This document shows positions 7,239 to 15,284 of a stretch of DNA of 17,545 bases, in pieces. Below the pieces are notes generated by a model that saw only the letters and a program-made list of their open reading frames with translations, was not told where the DNA came from and did no database searches. Position numbers and translations under genes: made by a program. The DNA lies in contig BQJS01000093.1 in assembly GCA_021604825.1 (NCBI GenBank), forward strand, positions 1 to 17,545, given 5' to 3'. Source of the stretch: Phycisphaerae bacterium (lineage in GTDB: Bacteria; Planctomycetota; Phycisphaerae; UBA1845). Each line of letters begins with the position of its first letter. Position 1 is the stretch's first letter.

Positions 7239-7771
7239 TCTCGGCTGACCTTCCCATCGCAGACATTAAGCGGTGCAGTCGCGACGCGGCGTTCATGTCC
7301 GAGGTGGCTGTGATCCTTGATTCACTTGATGAGACGGTTGCGTCACACACGCCCGTTTGCACGAATCGCGGGGCTTGCTGCAAGTTTGAATCGTACGGTC
7401 ATGACTTGTTCGTCACGTCGGTTGAGTTGGCGTACTTCCTGGGCCATGCGGAAGGCGAATTGCTCGCACCGGTGGATCGAAGTTTCTGCCCGTATCAGCA
7501 GGGCGGTTCGTGCATTACTCGGATCCAAAGGCCGGTGGGGTGCCGCATCTATTTTTGCGAGGAACGTTCACAGCATTGGCAGGGCGATCTGACGGAATCG
7601 ACGCTTTCGGAGCTGGCAAAGATCGGAGACAAATTCAAGCTTCAATATGCGTACCTGGAGTGGACGACGGCGCTGCGAAAGTTGGCTGACCGGGTCATTG
7701 ACGCACCCCTTGCCCGGTCGGGTGACGGGCCTGTGACTCTTTCGATTGACAGTCTTCCGAAGCGTTCGTAA
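7235..7771 (+). CDS. YkgJ-like cysteine-cluster protein (second of two)
   Basis: The 178-residue protein repeats the plan of its neighbour at low sequence identity: 'CTNRGACCKF' (C42, C48, C49), a following 'VTSVELAYFLG' helix, 'FCPYQQGGSC' (C85, C93) and 'RPVGCRIYFC' (C103, C108). It adds N- and C-terminal extensions; the C-terminal ~60 residues are helical and rich in charged residues. Its start overlaps the preceding stop by 4 nt. The overlap and shared fold suggest a pair that acts together, possibly as a metal-binding or metal-transfer complex, which is inference. The metal and substrate are unknown. Confidence 0.85.
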   Translation: MISADLPIADIKRCSRDAAFMSEVAVILDSLDETVASHTPVCTNRGACCKFESYGHDLFVTSVELAYFLGHAEGELLAPVDRSFCPYQQGGSCITRIQRPVGCRIYFCEERSQHWQGDLTESTLSELAKIGDKFKLQYAYLEWTTALRKLADRVIDAPLARSGDGPVTLSIDSLPKRS

Positions 7772-7861
7772 TATCGGGTTCAACTGGATTTAGAATCATT
7801 CCGCCAACATGCGAAATCAGCCGGCAAAACGGCAGGCGATTGGCGATTTGGGAGGTCATCG

Positions 7862-8137
7862 ATGAACAAGCGCTGGACTGGATTAACGTTTGGGGTTGCT
7901 CTCCTATTGGTGACATGCGCCACCGGTTGCTTCCAGCTTCCGGTCGAAAAGGCCTACTGGGATTTCACGGGCAACCGGACGATCTTTCAGGTGAACAACT
8001 CCAGCCAGACGGCGGCAGACCGCATGCACACGCATCGTCAGGTCATCGCCCAGGACGCCCGTTCGCTGATTGACGATATTGATTTTATACTGCTGCGTGA
8101 ACGTCCAAGCCGCTTGTCGCGATGGCACAACCGTTAG
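7862..8137 (+). CDS. Small lipoprotein, function unknown
   Basis: The 91-residue product begins 'MNKRWTGLTFGVALLLV' and has the lipobox 'CATGC', so cleavage is expected before C23, leaving a 69-residue lipoprotein that starts CFQLP. The mature part is polar, with 'YWDFTGNRTIFQVNNSSQTAADR' split by no obvious domain, and ends in a basic helix. I do not recognise the family. GGGAGG lies about 6 nt before ATG 7862, which supports the start. It follows the cysteine-cluster pair by 90 nt and is closed by the terminator at 8199-8230. Confidence 0.8.
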   Translation: MNKRWTGLTFGVALLLVTCATGCFQLPVEKAYWDFTGNRTIFQVNNSSQTAADRMHTHRQVIAQDARSLIDDIDFILLRERPSRLSRWHNR

Positions 8138-8198
8138 ACGTTACAGCGCGATGCTCTCGCGAGTTAGCGTTTGGCGCATAGAATTGGTTTAAACACCC

Positions 8199-8230
8199 AA
8201 GCCTTCGGGAATTTTCTCGGAGGCTTTTTT
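8199..8230 (+). terminator. Rho-independent terminator after the lipoprotein gene
   Basis: AAGCCTTCG pairs with CGGAGGCTT (one T-G pair) around a 10-nt loop and runs into six Ts at 8225-8230. It lies 61 nt past the lipoprotein stop and separates it from the methyltransferase gene. Confidence 0.88.
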
Positions 8231-8265
8231 ATTTGGTGGATACAGATTCATTCGGAGGACACAGA

Positions 8266-9138
8266 GTGTCACAGCATGACATCAACGCGGAAAAGCGCGA
8301 GCGCGTCCGTGCCGACTGGGACGAGGCGGCTGACCATTGGGCGACATGGGAACCGAGCATACATAATTTGCTCTGGCCTGTGTCGGTGCGGTTGGCGGCT
8401 GGGGCTCGGTTGAAGGCAGGGATGAAGGTACTCGATGTCGGAACGGGCACGGGCGACATGGCCCTGTTCGCGGCGGGGGTTGTAGAGAGTTCGGGGTCGG
8501 TTGTGGGGATCGACCTGTCGGAGGATATGCTGCAAACCGCCAGCGATCGGGCGCGGGTGTTGGGGCATGCGAATGTCTCGTTCGAGCAGGCGTCGGGCGA
8601 TCGTTTCGCGGCGGAAGGGCAAAGCTTTGATGCCATTGTCGGTCGGTTCAGTGCGTTCTTTTTTCCGGATGTGGTAGCCGGTTTGTCGCATTTGCGGACG
8701 CTCTTGAAACCCGGCGGGCGGGCAAGCTTCTCGCTCTGGACACCGCCCGAAGTGAACCCGGTATTTGGAATCCCCCGCGACGCCCTAGCCCCCTTCACCG
8801 AAGGTCAACAGGAAGCCGATGCATTCAATCCGTTTCGTCTTTCGGGTCCGGGGTTGTTCGCGACGGCAATGAAAGAGGCGGGCTACGCGGAAGTGACCGA
8901 CGAGGAAGTGGGCCTGTACCAATTCGCCCCGGGCTGCGAGGCGTACTGGGACATCCTCGTCAAAGTGTCGACTTCGTTTCGCAAGCAATACGATGTGCTA
9001 AGCGAGCAAGACCAACAAGCCGTCAGGCAATCGGTGCTGAAGCAAATAAGCCAATACGAGAACAACGGCATCGTCCGAGTACCGGCCAAGGCAAGGGTCG
9101 TTTGTGGAGACTCAAACTTGATTGCGCGCGAAATGTAG
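8266..9138 (+). CDS. Class I SAM-dependent methyltransferase
   Basis: The 290-residue protein carries the Rossmann methyltransferase motifs: motif I 'VLDVGTGTGDMA' (55-66), the acidic end of strand 2 in 'GIDLSEDML' (81-89), 'FDAIVGRFSAFFF' (121-133) and 'LLKPGGRASFSLW' (146-158). It resembles UbiE/COQ5-like and small-molecule methyltransferases, but the substrate cannot be inferred. GTG 8266 is chosen because GGAGG lies 7 nt upstream; an in-frame TTG at 8233 lies inside the end of the upstream terminator and has no ribosome binding site. It stands alone between that terminator and a converging gene 33 nt downstream. Confidence 0.9.
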   Translation: MSQHDINAEKRERVRADWDEAADHWATWEPSIHNLLWPVSVRLAAGARLKAGMKVLDVGTGTGDMALFAAGVVESSGSVVGIDLSEDMLQTASDRARVLGHANVSFEQASGDRFAAEGQSFDAIVGRFSAFFFPDVVAGLSHLRTLLKPGGRASFSLWTPPEVNPVFGIPRDALAPFTEGQQEADAFNPFRLSGPGLFATAMKEAGYAEVTDEEVGLYQFAPGCEAYWDILVKVSTSFRKQYDVLSEQDQQAVRQSVLKQISQYENNGIVRVPAKARVVCGDSNLIAREM

Positions 9139-9171
9139 CGAACGGCCAAACAGTTGCACACAATTTGTCAG

Positions 9172-10275
9172 TCAATTCTGAATTAGCTGAATGTCGATCC
9201 ATACGATTCGATGATCGCTCGATGCGCTTCGGTCACCAACTAGGCGCCTCAACTCGTCATCATTGGTGGGTGCGAATACGCCGCTTTCTTTGATCGCTAA
9301 GTCCGTCGATGGCAGGGCGTAGTCGATTCTTCCGAATTCGCAGGTTTTTTCTTTGGGTAGCTTGGGGGTGTTTGCTTTGATGCGCGGGTGGTTTAGCAAT
9401 TGGTTGATGGCTGGTTGGCCGTAGGGGGCTGGGTCTTTGGTTGGGTCGGCGTTCAGGTCGCCGAGGATGATGAACGATTCGGATGGTGGCAGTGCTGCTG
9501 ATTTGCCTTGATCGTCTTTGATGTATTTGGCTTGCTCGCTTCCGGAAATGTAGTCGGCCCACAATCTGATTTCGTCGAAGTTGCGGCGGCCGTTGCGGTC
9601 TTCCTTACCGTCGAAGACCGGTGGCGTCGGGTGCGAGCAGAGCAGGTGCAGCGTTTTGCCTTCGATGGTGATGGGGATGTCCCAATGGCTCTTGCTGGAT
9701 AGCGGCATCTGGTTGGCTTCTTCCTTGGAATACCATTCGGGTTTGCTGTTCGTGCCGTCGGGGATGAGCGCGGCGGGCATGTCGCGCCACTTGAAATGTC
9801 GAAACGTGCGGATTGATTTGCGGTCGATCGGGTGGCGACTGAGGACGGCCATCCCGTACTGTCCGACGTACTTGCCATAACCCCACGCATCGCCGGGCCC
9901 GTTGGACTTTCCGTCGTTGTCGAGGTCGAATCCGCTGGGCGAACCGGTGTTGACCTCATCGACGAAAATGTGTTCGTATGTGATCGGGGGTTGACCGCTT
10001 TGCGAAACTTCTAGATAGGCCTTGCAGAAGTTGCGAGCGTTGGTCGCGTCGCCATTGCCCACGTCGATTTCGTTGATGAGCAGAATGTCGGGCCGGACGC
10101 GCTGTATGATTTCTGCCGCGCCTTTGAGTTGGCGGTTGAGGCCATTCCCGGCCTCGTCGATTTGCGAGATCTTTTGTTCGGTCAATTCCCAGATGTTAAA
10201 CGTCGCGACGCGCACCGATTCCGCGAATGCCGATGCGGTTGAGGCCAATAATATCAGCAGCGCATATCGTTTCAT
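9172..10275 (-). CDS. Exported endonuclease/exonuclease/phosphatase-family protein
   Basis: The 367-residue protein has a signal peptide ('MKRYALLILLASTASAFA', cleavage about residue 18) and all the EEP-superfamily catalytic motifs: N27 in 'ATFNIWEL', E69 in 'INEID', H215 in 'CSHPTPP', D273 and N275 in 'LGDLNADP', and D354-H355 in 'SSDHRIVW'. EEP enzymes cleave phosphodiesters or phosphomonoesters in nucleic acids, lipids or inositols; the substrate is unknown and would be outside the cytoplasm. Residues 117-129 ('DLDNDGKSNGPGD') resemble a calcium-binding DxDxDG loop. ATG 10275 is preferred because the open frame upstream of it would run into the ferritin gene on the other strand. It diverges from ferritin by 141 nt. 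Confidence 0.9.
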   Translation of the reverse strand: MKRYALLILLASTASAFAESVRVATFNIWELTEQKISQIDEAGNGLNRQLKGAAEIIQRVRPDILLINEIDVGNGDATNARNFCKAYLEVSQSGQPPITYEHIFVDEVNTGSPSGFDLDNDGKSNGPGDAWGYGKYVGQYGMAVLSRHPIDRKSIRTFRHFKWRDMPAALIPDGTNSKPEWYSKEEANQMPLSSKSHWDIPITIEGKTLHLLCSHPTPPVFDGKEDRNGRRNFDEIRLWADYISGSEQAKYIKDDQGKSAALPPSESFIILGDLNADPTKDPAPYGQPAINQLLNHPRIKANTPKLPKEKTCEFGRIDYALPSTDLAIKESGVFAPTNDDELRRLVGDRSASSDHRIVWIDIQLIQN

Positions 10276-10416
10276 TGTTTGACCTATCAAACATTCCTTA
10301 AGACAACCGATTGCCCGTATCGAAACGGTCGGCTGGTCGCTTGCAGGGTCGAATGATACAATCCCCTTCTTAGAATATCGTAACCATGACTCCATCAGAC
10401 TGCGAGGCCGACACCC

Positions 10417-10920
10417 ATGATGATTCCCCAACCCGTCGTCGATAAGCTCAATCAACAGATTGCCAACGAATTTGGAGCCGCCCACACGTATCTTGCGATG
10501 GCCTGCCGGTTTGACGAGTTGGGCCTCAAAATGTTGTCGCAGTTCTTTTTTCGTCAGAGTGATGAGGAACGCGAGCATGGCCGCAAGATTCTCGACTACG
10601 TCTTGGAAGTCGGCGCGGACGTCAAGCTACAAGCAACCCCCGAGCCCACCGGCGACATGAGTACAGCCGTGTCGATCGTGAGTACCGCTCTTGAGCAAGA
10701 GAAGGAAGTCACCCGCCAGATCAATGATATCGCAGCGACGGCTGAAGCCGAGAAGGACTTCGCGACGCGCAGTTTCATCAATTGGTTCATCGACGAACAG
10801 GTCGAAGAAGTATCGAGCATGACCGAACTGTTGGAACTCGTTAAGTTGGCTGGCGACGATCACATGCTGCAAGTCGAGATGCGGGTCGCGAAGATGATGG
10901 CTGCACCGCATCCCAGTTAG
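10417..10920 (+). CDS. ftnA: Bacterial ferritin (FtnA type)
   Basis: This 167-residue four-helix protein oxidises Fe(II) and stores iron as a mineral in a 24-subunit cage. The ferroxidase residues of E. coli FtnA (E17, E50, H53, E94, Q127, E130) all recur here shifted by one: E18 in 'NEFGAAHTYL', E51 and H54 in 'DEEREHG', E95, Q128 and E131 in 'DEQVEE'. There is no haem-ligand methionine pattern to suggest bacterioferritin. GAGG lies 9 nt before ATG 10417; the next codon is also ATG. The C-terminus is short and polar. It converges on the cardiolipin synthase gene, with the family A repeat pair between them. Confidence 0.96.
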   Translation: MMIPQPVVDKLNQQIANEFGAAHTYLAMACRFDELGLKMLSQFFFRQSDEEREHGRKILDYVLEVGADVKLQATPEPTGDMSTAVSIVSTALEQEKEVTRQINDIAATAEAEKDFATRSFINWFIDEQVEEVSSMTELLELVKLAGDDHMLQVEMRVAKMMAAPHPS

Positions 10921-10932
10921 TATCGATTGCGT

Positions 10933-10996
10933 GTAGGGTGGGCCGTGCCCACCGCCGTTCGAACGCCAAGGACATGGTGGGCACGGCCCACCCTAC
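10933..10996. repeat. Family A head-to-head REP pair (BIME-like)
   Basis: Two perfect 21-nt reverse-complement arms, 10933-10953 and 10976-10996, are separated by 22 nt. Each has GTAG at its outer end, then GGTGGGC, loop CGT, GCCCACC. They lie between the convergent ferritin and cardiolipin synthase genes and could also end transcripts from both sides, since the long arms can pair into a 21-bp stem, although no T-run follows. Confidence 0.93.
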
Positions 10997-11010
10997 GTGC
11001 ATCTCTTGCG

Positions 11011-12450
11011 CTACAGCAAGGGTGAAACCAACCGAGCGATGCCCAAGACCAACGTCTGGCGGAATGTCCATTTGTTGATGGCCCGCGTCTGCATGCGTTC
11101 GGCTTTGGTCAGTAGGCGATCGAAGTCTTCCCGAAGATTCATTGCCAACTTGTCGTCATAGAGGACAGTGGTTACTTCGAGGTTGATCCGAAAGCTTCGC
11201 TGGTCCATGTTGGCCGACCCGACCATCCCCCACGAATCGTCAATGATTACAACCTTCGAGTGCAGCAGCGCATCGTGGTATTCGTAAATTTCCACGCCTG
11301 CTTCGATCAACTCTTCGTAAAAACTGCGCCCAGCCCACAACGTCAGCCAATGGTTTGAAAACGACGGGATCAGCAGTTGAACGCGCAGCCCGCGATAGGC
11401 GGCTGACTGCAGGGCGACGATCATTGTGGTGTCCGGCGCGAAGTAAGGCGTGATGATCGAGACGCTTTCTTGAGCACCGGTCACCGAAGACAGCAGCAGG
11501 TGGTGCATGGTTCGGGCGTTGCTGTCCGGTCCCGACGCGATGACTTGAACGATCTGGTCGCCGTCGGGCTGAACCCTTGGAAAGCACTCGGAGCTGACGA
11601 GTTTCTGTTTGGTGGCGTAGTGCCAGTCTTCGACGAAGATTTCCTGCAAGTGGTGGACGGCTGGCCCCTCGATGCGCATGTGCGTGTCGCGCCACGGGCC
11701 AAATTTGGCGAGGCGGCCGCGGTATTCGTCGCCTATGTTCTGACTGCCAGTGAATCCGACGACGCCATCGACGACCACGATTTTGCGATGGTTTCGCAGA
11801 TTCACGCGCCAACGACCCCGCCACGGAACGACCGGATCGAATAAGGATAGTTCGACGCCCCCTTCGACAAATGAACGGCGAAACGCCCGGGGCCAATTCC
11901 AGCAACCGATGTAATCAACCAGCAACCTAACCTTGACGCCTTCCTTGGCTTTGCGGATTAGGAGATCACGAAGTGACTTTCCGGTTTCGTCGGGTTGAAA
12001 AATGTAATACTCGAGATGGACGTGGTGCTTGGCTTGTTCGATGGCTTGCAAAATCGCGACGAAGTTTTCTTCGTCTTCATGGTAGATTGCCACATCATTC
12101 CCGGTTGTCGGTAGGTGGCCGCTAAGGCGCGTTGCAACTCGGATAAGCGACTCGGCGCTGTGCTTTTCTCCCTCTTGCCCATGAATGTCTTCGAGCGTTT
12201 CGATCGATTTGGCCAACAGCGGTTGAAGTCGCTTGCGATGTCGACGTAATCGGCGACGTGTGCGTTCGACGCGAAGTTCGCCAGCCATCAGGAAAAAGAC
12301 CAAGCCCAGCACGGGCAGCAGAAGCAGCGTCAGGATCCAGACGAGCATGGATCGCGGTTCACGCTGGCGTCGAAGCACCACCACGATCGCCGCAGCGACG
12401 AGGATGAAGTCGATCACCGACAGAATTGTGATGAACGTGGTCCACGACAT
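11011..12450 (-). CDS. cls: Cardiolipin synthase (phospholipase D superfamily)
   Basis: The 479-residue protein has two N-terminal membrane segments (about residues 5-26 and 34-56), a basic linker, and two phospholipase D HKD motifs: H221-K223-D228 in 'NHRKIVVVDG' and H397-K399-D404 in 'LHSKVVIIDD', each followed by the usual 'GSxN' ('GSQNIGDEY', 'GSANMDQRS'). Length, topology and motifs fit ClsA-type enzymes, which join two phosphatidylglycerol molecules to make cardiolipin and glycerol at the inner membrane. ATG 12450 gives the expected N-terminus. It diverges from the FAD dehydrogenase gene across 125 nt and converges on ferritin. Confidence 0.94.
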   Translation of the reverse strand: MSWTTFITILSVIDFILVAAAIVVVLRRQREPRSMLVWILTLLLLPVLGLVFFLMAGELRVERTRRRLRRHRKRLQPLLAKSIETLEDIHGQEGEKHSAESLIRVATRLSGHLPTTGNDVAIYHEDEENFVAILQAIEQAKHHVHLEYYIFQPDETGKSLRDLLIRKAKEGVKVRLLVDYIGCWNWPRAFRRSFVEGGVELSLFDPVVPWRGRWRVNLRNHRKIVVVDGVVGFTGSQNIGDEYRGRLAKFGPWRDTHMRIEGPAVHHLQEIFVEDWHYATKQKLVSSECFPRVQPDGDQIVQVIASGPDSNARTMHHLLLSSVTGAQESVSIITPYFAPDTTMIVALQSAAYRGLRVQLLIPSFSNHWLTLWAGRSFYEELIEAGVEIYEYHDALLHSKVVIIDDSWGMVGSANMDQRSFRINLEVTTVLYDDKLAMNLREDFDRLLTKAERMQTRAINKWTFRQTLVLGIARLVSPLL

Positions 12451-12575
12451 TTGAGCGCAATTCTCCGATGGGTTGGTCTGCGGTCATTATATGGACCATC
12501 GGTGCAATGCAATGCGTCCACTTGGCCACGAGTCTGCTATGGACGTTATGGTGGGCTCTGCTACCATCGCGACTT

Positions 12576-14192
12576 ATGCCTTTGGTCGTGCGCAATATTG
12601 TCCTCAAACTCGACGAGCCCGAAGAGATTCTTCTTGAGCGCGTGGCCTCACGCCTGGGCTTGTCCGTCTCCGAAATCGTGCATCATGCTGTTTTGAAGCG
12701 ATCGCTCGACGCGCGAAAGCGGGACGACATCAACTTCGTCTATACAGTCGAGCTTTCTTTGGATGGGGGGATGGCGAACGAGGATCGCTGCATCCACAGG
12801 CGTCATGGTCGCGGTGTTGAGCGGATCACCCCAAAACCTGTGAGCATGCCCAAACCCGGTAAAGCGCCGCTTGCGGGACGCCCGACGATTGTCGGATTCG
12901 GACCGGCTGGGATGTTTGCGGCGTTGCGGTTGGCTGAGATGGGCTACTGTCCGATCGTGCTGGAACGCGGTAAGCCGGTGCGTTCGCGGCACAAAGATAT
13001 CATGCAGACGTTTTATCGCGAGCGTCAGTTCAATCCGGAATCCAACTTGCTCTATGGCGAGGGTGGGGCGGGCACGTACAGCGATGGCAAGGTTTATACG
13101 CGCGTGTCCAATCCAGCCGTCCGCGAAGTGTTGGCGATGTTCGTGCGATTCGGTGCCGATCCCGATCTGCTCATCGACGCCAAGCCGCACATCGGCAGCG
13201 ATCGCTTGCCCACCATTTGCGGTCACATCCGGGAACACATCGAACGGTGTGGTGGGGAGATTCGTTTCGAGAGTCGGTTGGATGAACTGGGTATTGATGA
13301 CGGACGAATTTGCAACGTCACAGTCAACGGGGCAGCCGAACCATGCGGGCCCGTGCTGTTCGGCATTGGGCATTCTGCGCGAGACACATTTGAGATGTTG
13401 CAGCGTGTCGGGGTGAAGCTTGAATCGCGCCCATTTCAATTTGGTGTTCGAATTGAACATCCGCAATCGATGGTGAACCGCTGGCAGTACGGAGCGCACG
13501 CAGAGCACTCGCGTCTACCCACCGCCGACTATCAGTTGGTGGCCAAGGGTGCGGCTGGCAGCTGTGGTGATGTCTATAGCTTTTGCATGTGCCCCGGTGG
13601 AATGATTCTGCCGACGAACGAATGCGCCGGTTTGGTTTCAACCAATGGTGCCAGTCGCGCGTCGCGTGCGGGCGAGTTTGCCAACAGTGGTTTCGTGGTG
13701 ACGTTGGACCCGGCGACGTTTGGAAATGACCCGTTGGCTGGCCTGGATTTTCAGAGGCAATGGGAACGTAAGGCGTTTGAGGCGACGGGCGGTTCATACG
13801 AAGTGCCAGCCCAGCGGTGCGCTGATTTTCTTTCGGGCAAAGCGTCGGATGGCCAATTGCGGACCAGCTATCCGCTGGGTGGGAAATGGTGCGCCATGGG
13901 TGAGGTTTTGCCCGGCGTGATTCTCGACGCATTGAAAAAGGCATTGCCGATCCTGGACAAAAAAATGCCTGGATTCGCAGGGGCGGAAGGCATTATCACT
14001 GCACCGGAAAGTCGGGCCAGCGCCCCGGTGCGCATCGCCCGGGATCATCAAACACGAGAGTCCACTGCGGTTGCGGGCCTTTTTCCGATCGGTGAAGGGG
14101 CAGGATATGCAGGCGGAATCGTCAGCGCCGCGATCGACGGCATCCGCTCAGCCGATCAAATCATCAAGCGCTATCGTCCCGAACAGCCGTAA
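12576..14192 (+). CDS. COG2509-type NAD(P)/FAD-dependent oxidoreductase
   Basis: The 538-residue flavoprotein begins with the small N-terminal domain of this family ('LKLDEPEEILLERVASRLGL', then 'SLDARKRDDINFVYTVEL' about 43-60). The FAD-binding Rossmann motif 'IVGFGPAGMFAAL' follows (105-117), then 'YGEGGAGTYSDGKVYTR', which is characteristic of the family, and the C-terminal FAD contact 'GLFPIGEGAGYAGGIVSAA'. The N-terminal domain and the GTYSDGK segment are why I assign it to COG2509, whose physiological substrate is not established. ATG 12576 matches the usual family start; the open frame reaches back to 12468 but that extension has no family counterpart. The ribosome binding site is poor. 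Confidence 0.9.
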   Translation: MPLVVRNIVLKLDEPEEILLERVASRLGLSVSEIVHHAVLKRSLDARKRDDINFVYTVELSLDGGMANEDRCIHRRHGRGVERITPKPVSMPKPGKAPLAGRPTIVGFGPAGMFAALRLAEMGYCPIVLERGKPVRSRHKDIMQTFYRERQFNPESNLLYGEGGAGTYSDGKVYTRVSNPAVREVLAMFVRFGADPDLLIDAKPHIGSDRLPTICGHIREHIERCGGEIRFESRLDELGIDDGRICNVTVNGAAEPCGPVLFGIGHSARDTFEMLQRVGVKLESRPFQFGVRIEHPQSMVNRWQYGAHAEHSRLPTADYQLVAKGAAGSCGDVYSFCMCPGGMILPTNECAGLVSTNGASRASRAGEFANSGFVVTLDPATFGNDPLAGLDFQRQWERKAFEATGGSYEVPAQRCADFLSGKASDGQLRTSYPLGGKWCAMGEVLPGVILDALKKALPILDKKMPGFAGAEGIITAPESRASAPVRIARDHQTRESTAVAGLFPIGEGAGYAGGIVSAAIDGIRSADQIIKRYRPEQP

Positions 14193-14235
14193 CACTTTCG
14201 GCGTCGGACGAACTCATTTATCTCCAAACGTGTCG

Positions 14236-14273
14236 GGTGCCCCGCCCTTGAGCGAAGCGGAAGGGTGGGGGAC
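14236..14273. repeat. Family D G/C-rich palindrome
   Basis: GTGCCCCGCCCTT and AAGGGTGGGGGAC form an 11-of-13 inverted repeat around an 11-nt loop (GAGCGAAGCGG). No T-run follows. It lies in the gap between the convergent FAD dehydrogenase and nucleotidase genes, so it may stop transcription from either side or be a dispersed repeat; only one copy is in the window. Confidence 0.65.
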
Positions 14274-14303
14274 TGAAATTCAATTCCGAGCTACCCCAAC
14301 CGC

Positions 14304-15284
14304 CTACTTCAAGACCGTACCGACCGCCGCCACCACATCCCCATGAATACTCCCGCTCGTCGCGATGACACCGGTGTTGTTGCAGAGCGTTGAGCCTTGC
14401 GAGAAATCGAGAGGTTCGCCGCGTACGTCGGTGACGACACCGCCCGCTTCGGTGACGATGATTGCGCCGGCAGCGTGATCCCAGATGCGCTCCTCGTAAC
14501 CCGGCCGTGTGGGAAGTCGCAAGTAAATGTCCGCATCACCACGGGCAACTACCGCGTACTTGCACTGGCTGTCGATACGCACGGGGTCGGATGAAATGCC
14601 CAATCGTTGCGACACCTGCGCGCTGGACGAATGATCGCTGTGGGCTGTCTCTACGGATTCGCACACGATTGCATCCGTTGCGCTGTCGATTTTTCGAGTG
14701 TGGATTGCGCATAGGGCATTACTGCCAAGCGGCATGATTTGCGCGCCGGCGCCCTTCGATGCGGCAAGAATGCAACCCGATTCTTTGGCATCGCTACTCG
14801 CCGGCAAGTTTGGGCAACCCAGTACACCCGCGACCACTTGCCCGTTTTCGATGAGCGCTAGGGCGATGGCGTATTGTTGACGGCGCAAGAAACCCTTGGT
14901 GCCGTCAATCGGATCGAGCGTCCAGAAGCGCACGTTGTTTCCGCCGGCATGCGATGCGCGGTCAATCAATGGCACTACTTCGCTGGTGTCGATGTTGGGC
15001 TCGATCGTTGTGACGCGTTCGATTACTTTTTGAATGATGGGCTGGGCTTCATTCGAGTGCAATTCCTCTGAACTTTCTTCGCCCATGAGCGGATCGTTGG
15101 GGTAGGCATCGCGAAGAGCGTGGCTGATTAGCGCTTGCACACCGTAGTCGGCAACCGTCACCGGCGAGCGATCCTGTTTGCTCAACGCGTCTTGTGGTGC
15201 GAGTTCGCTTTGCACGTCGATCGCCAGACGGGCGGCTTGTTTGACGGCGGCGATGGCGAATTTCAGTTCCTGATGGTAGTCCAT
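14304..15284 (-). CDS. cysQ: 3'(2'),5'-bisphosphate nucleotidase (CysQ/Hal2 type)
   Basis: The 326-residue protein has the lithium-sensitive inositol-monophosphatase-fold motifs: 'SPVTVADYGVQALI' (40-53), 'GEES' (68-71), 'WTLDPIDGTKGF' (121-132) with metal-binding D124 and D127, and 'IWDHAAGAIIVTEAGG' (267-282) with D269. The 'SPVTVADYGVQ' and 'LDPIDGTKGFLR' forms favour Hal2/CysQ nucleotidases over inositol phosphatases. They convert 3'-phosphoadenosine 5'-phosphate to AMP, clearing a by-product of sulfate assimilation. ATG 15284 is preferred over starts further up because AAGGAG lies 7 nt before it. No sulfate-assimilation gene is adjacent. Confidence 0.92.
   Translation of the reverse strand: MDYHQELKFAIAAVKQAARLAIDVQSELAPQDALSKQDRSPVTVADYGVQALISHALRDAYPNDPLMGEESSEELHSNEAQPIIQKVIERVTTIEPNIDTSEVVPLIDRASHAGGNNVRFWTLDPIDGTKGFLRRQQYAIALALIENGQVVAGVLGCPNLPASSDAKESGCILAASKGAGAQIMPLGSNALCAIHTRKIDSATDAIVCESVETAHSDHSSSAQVSQRLGISSDPVRIDSQCKYAVVARGDADIYLRLPTRPGYEERIWDHAAGAIIVTEAGGVVTDVRGEPLDFSQGSTLCNNTGVIATSGSIHGDVVAAVGTVLK

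Noticed and set aside
10357..10376. TACAAT and TAGAAT as ferritin promoter -10 boxes
   Set aside because: Neither has an acceptable -35 hexamer at 16-18 nt, so I do not list a promoter, although one must lie in this 141-nt gap.
10276..10578. N-terminal extension of the EEP-family gene
   Set aside because: It would place ~100 residues antisense to the ferritin gene and bury the signal peptide inside the protein; ATG 10275 is more sensible.
12468..12575. N-terminal extension of the FAD dehydrogenase with a hydrophobic stretch
   Set aside because: The family starts at the position of ATG 12576, and the extension lies in the divergent promoter gap; the hydrophobicity is probably accidental.
12648..13508. 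286-codon open frame on the minus strand opposite the FAD dehydrogenase
   Set aside because: It is antisense to well-conserved coding sequence, with no ribosome binding site or recognisable motif.
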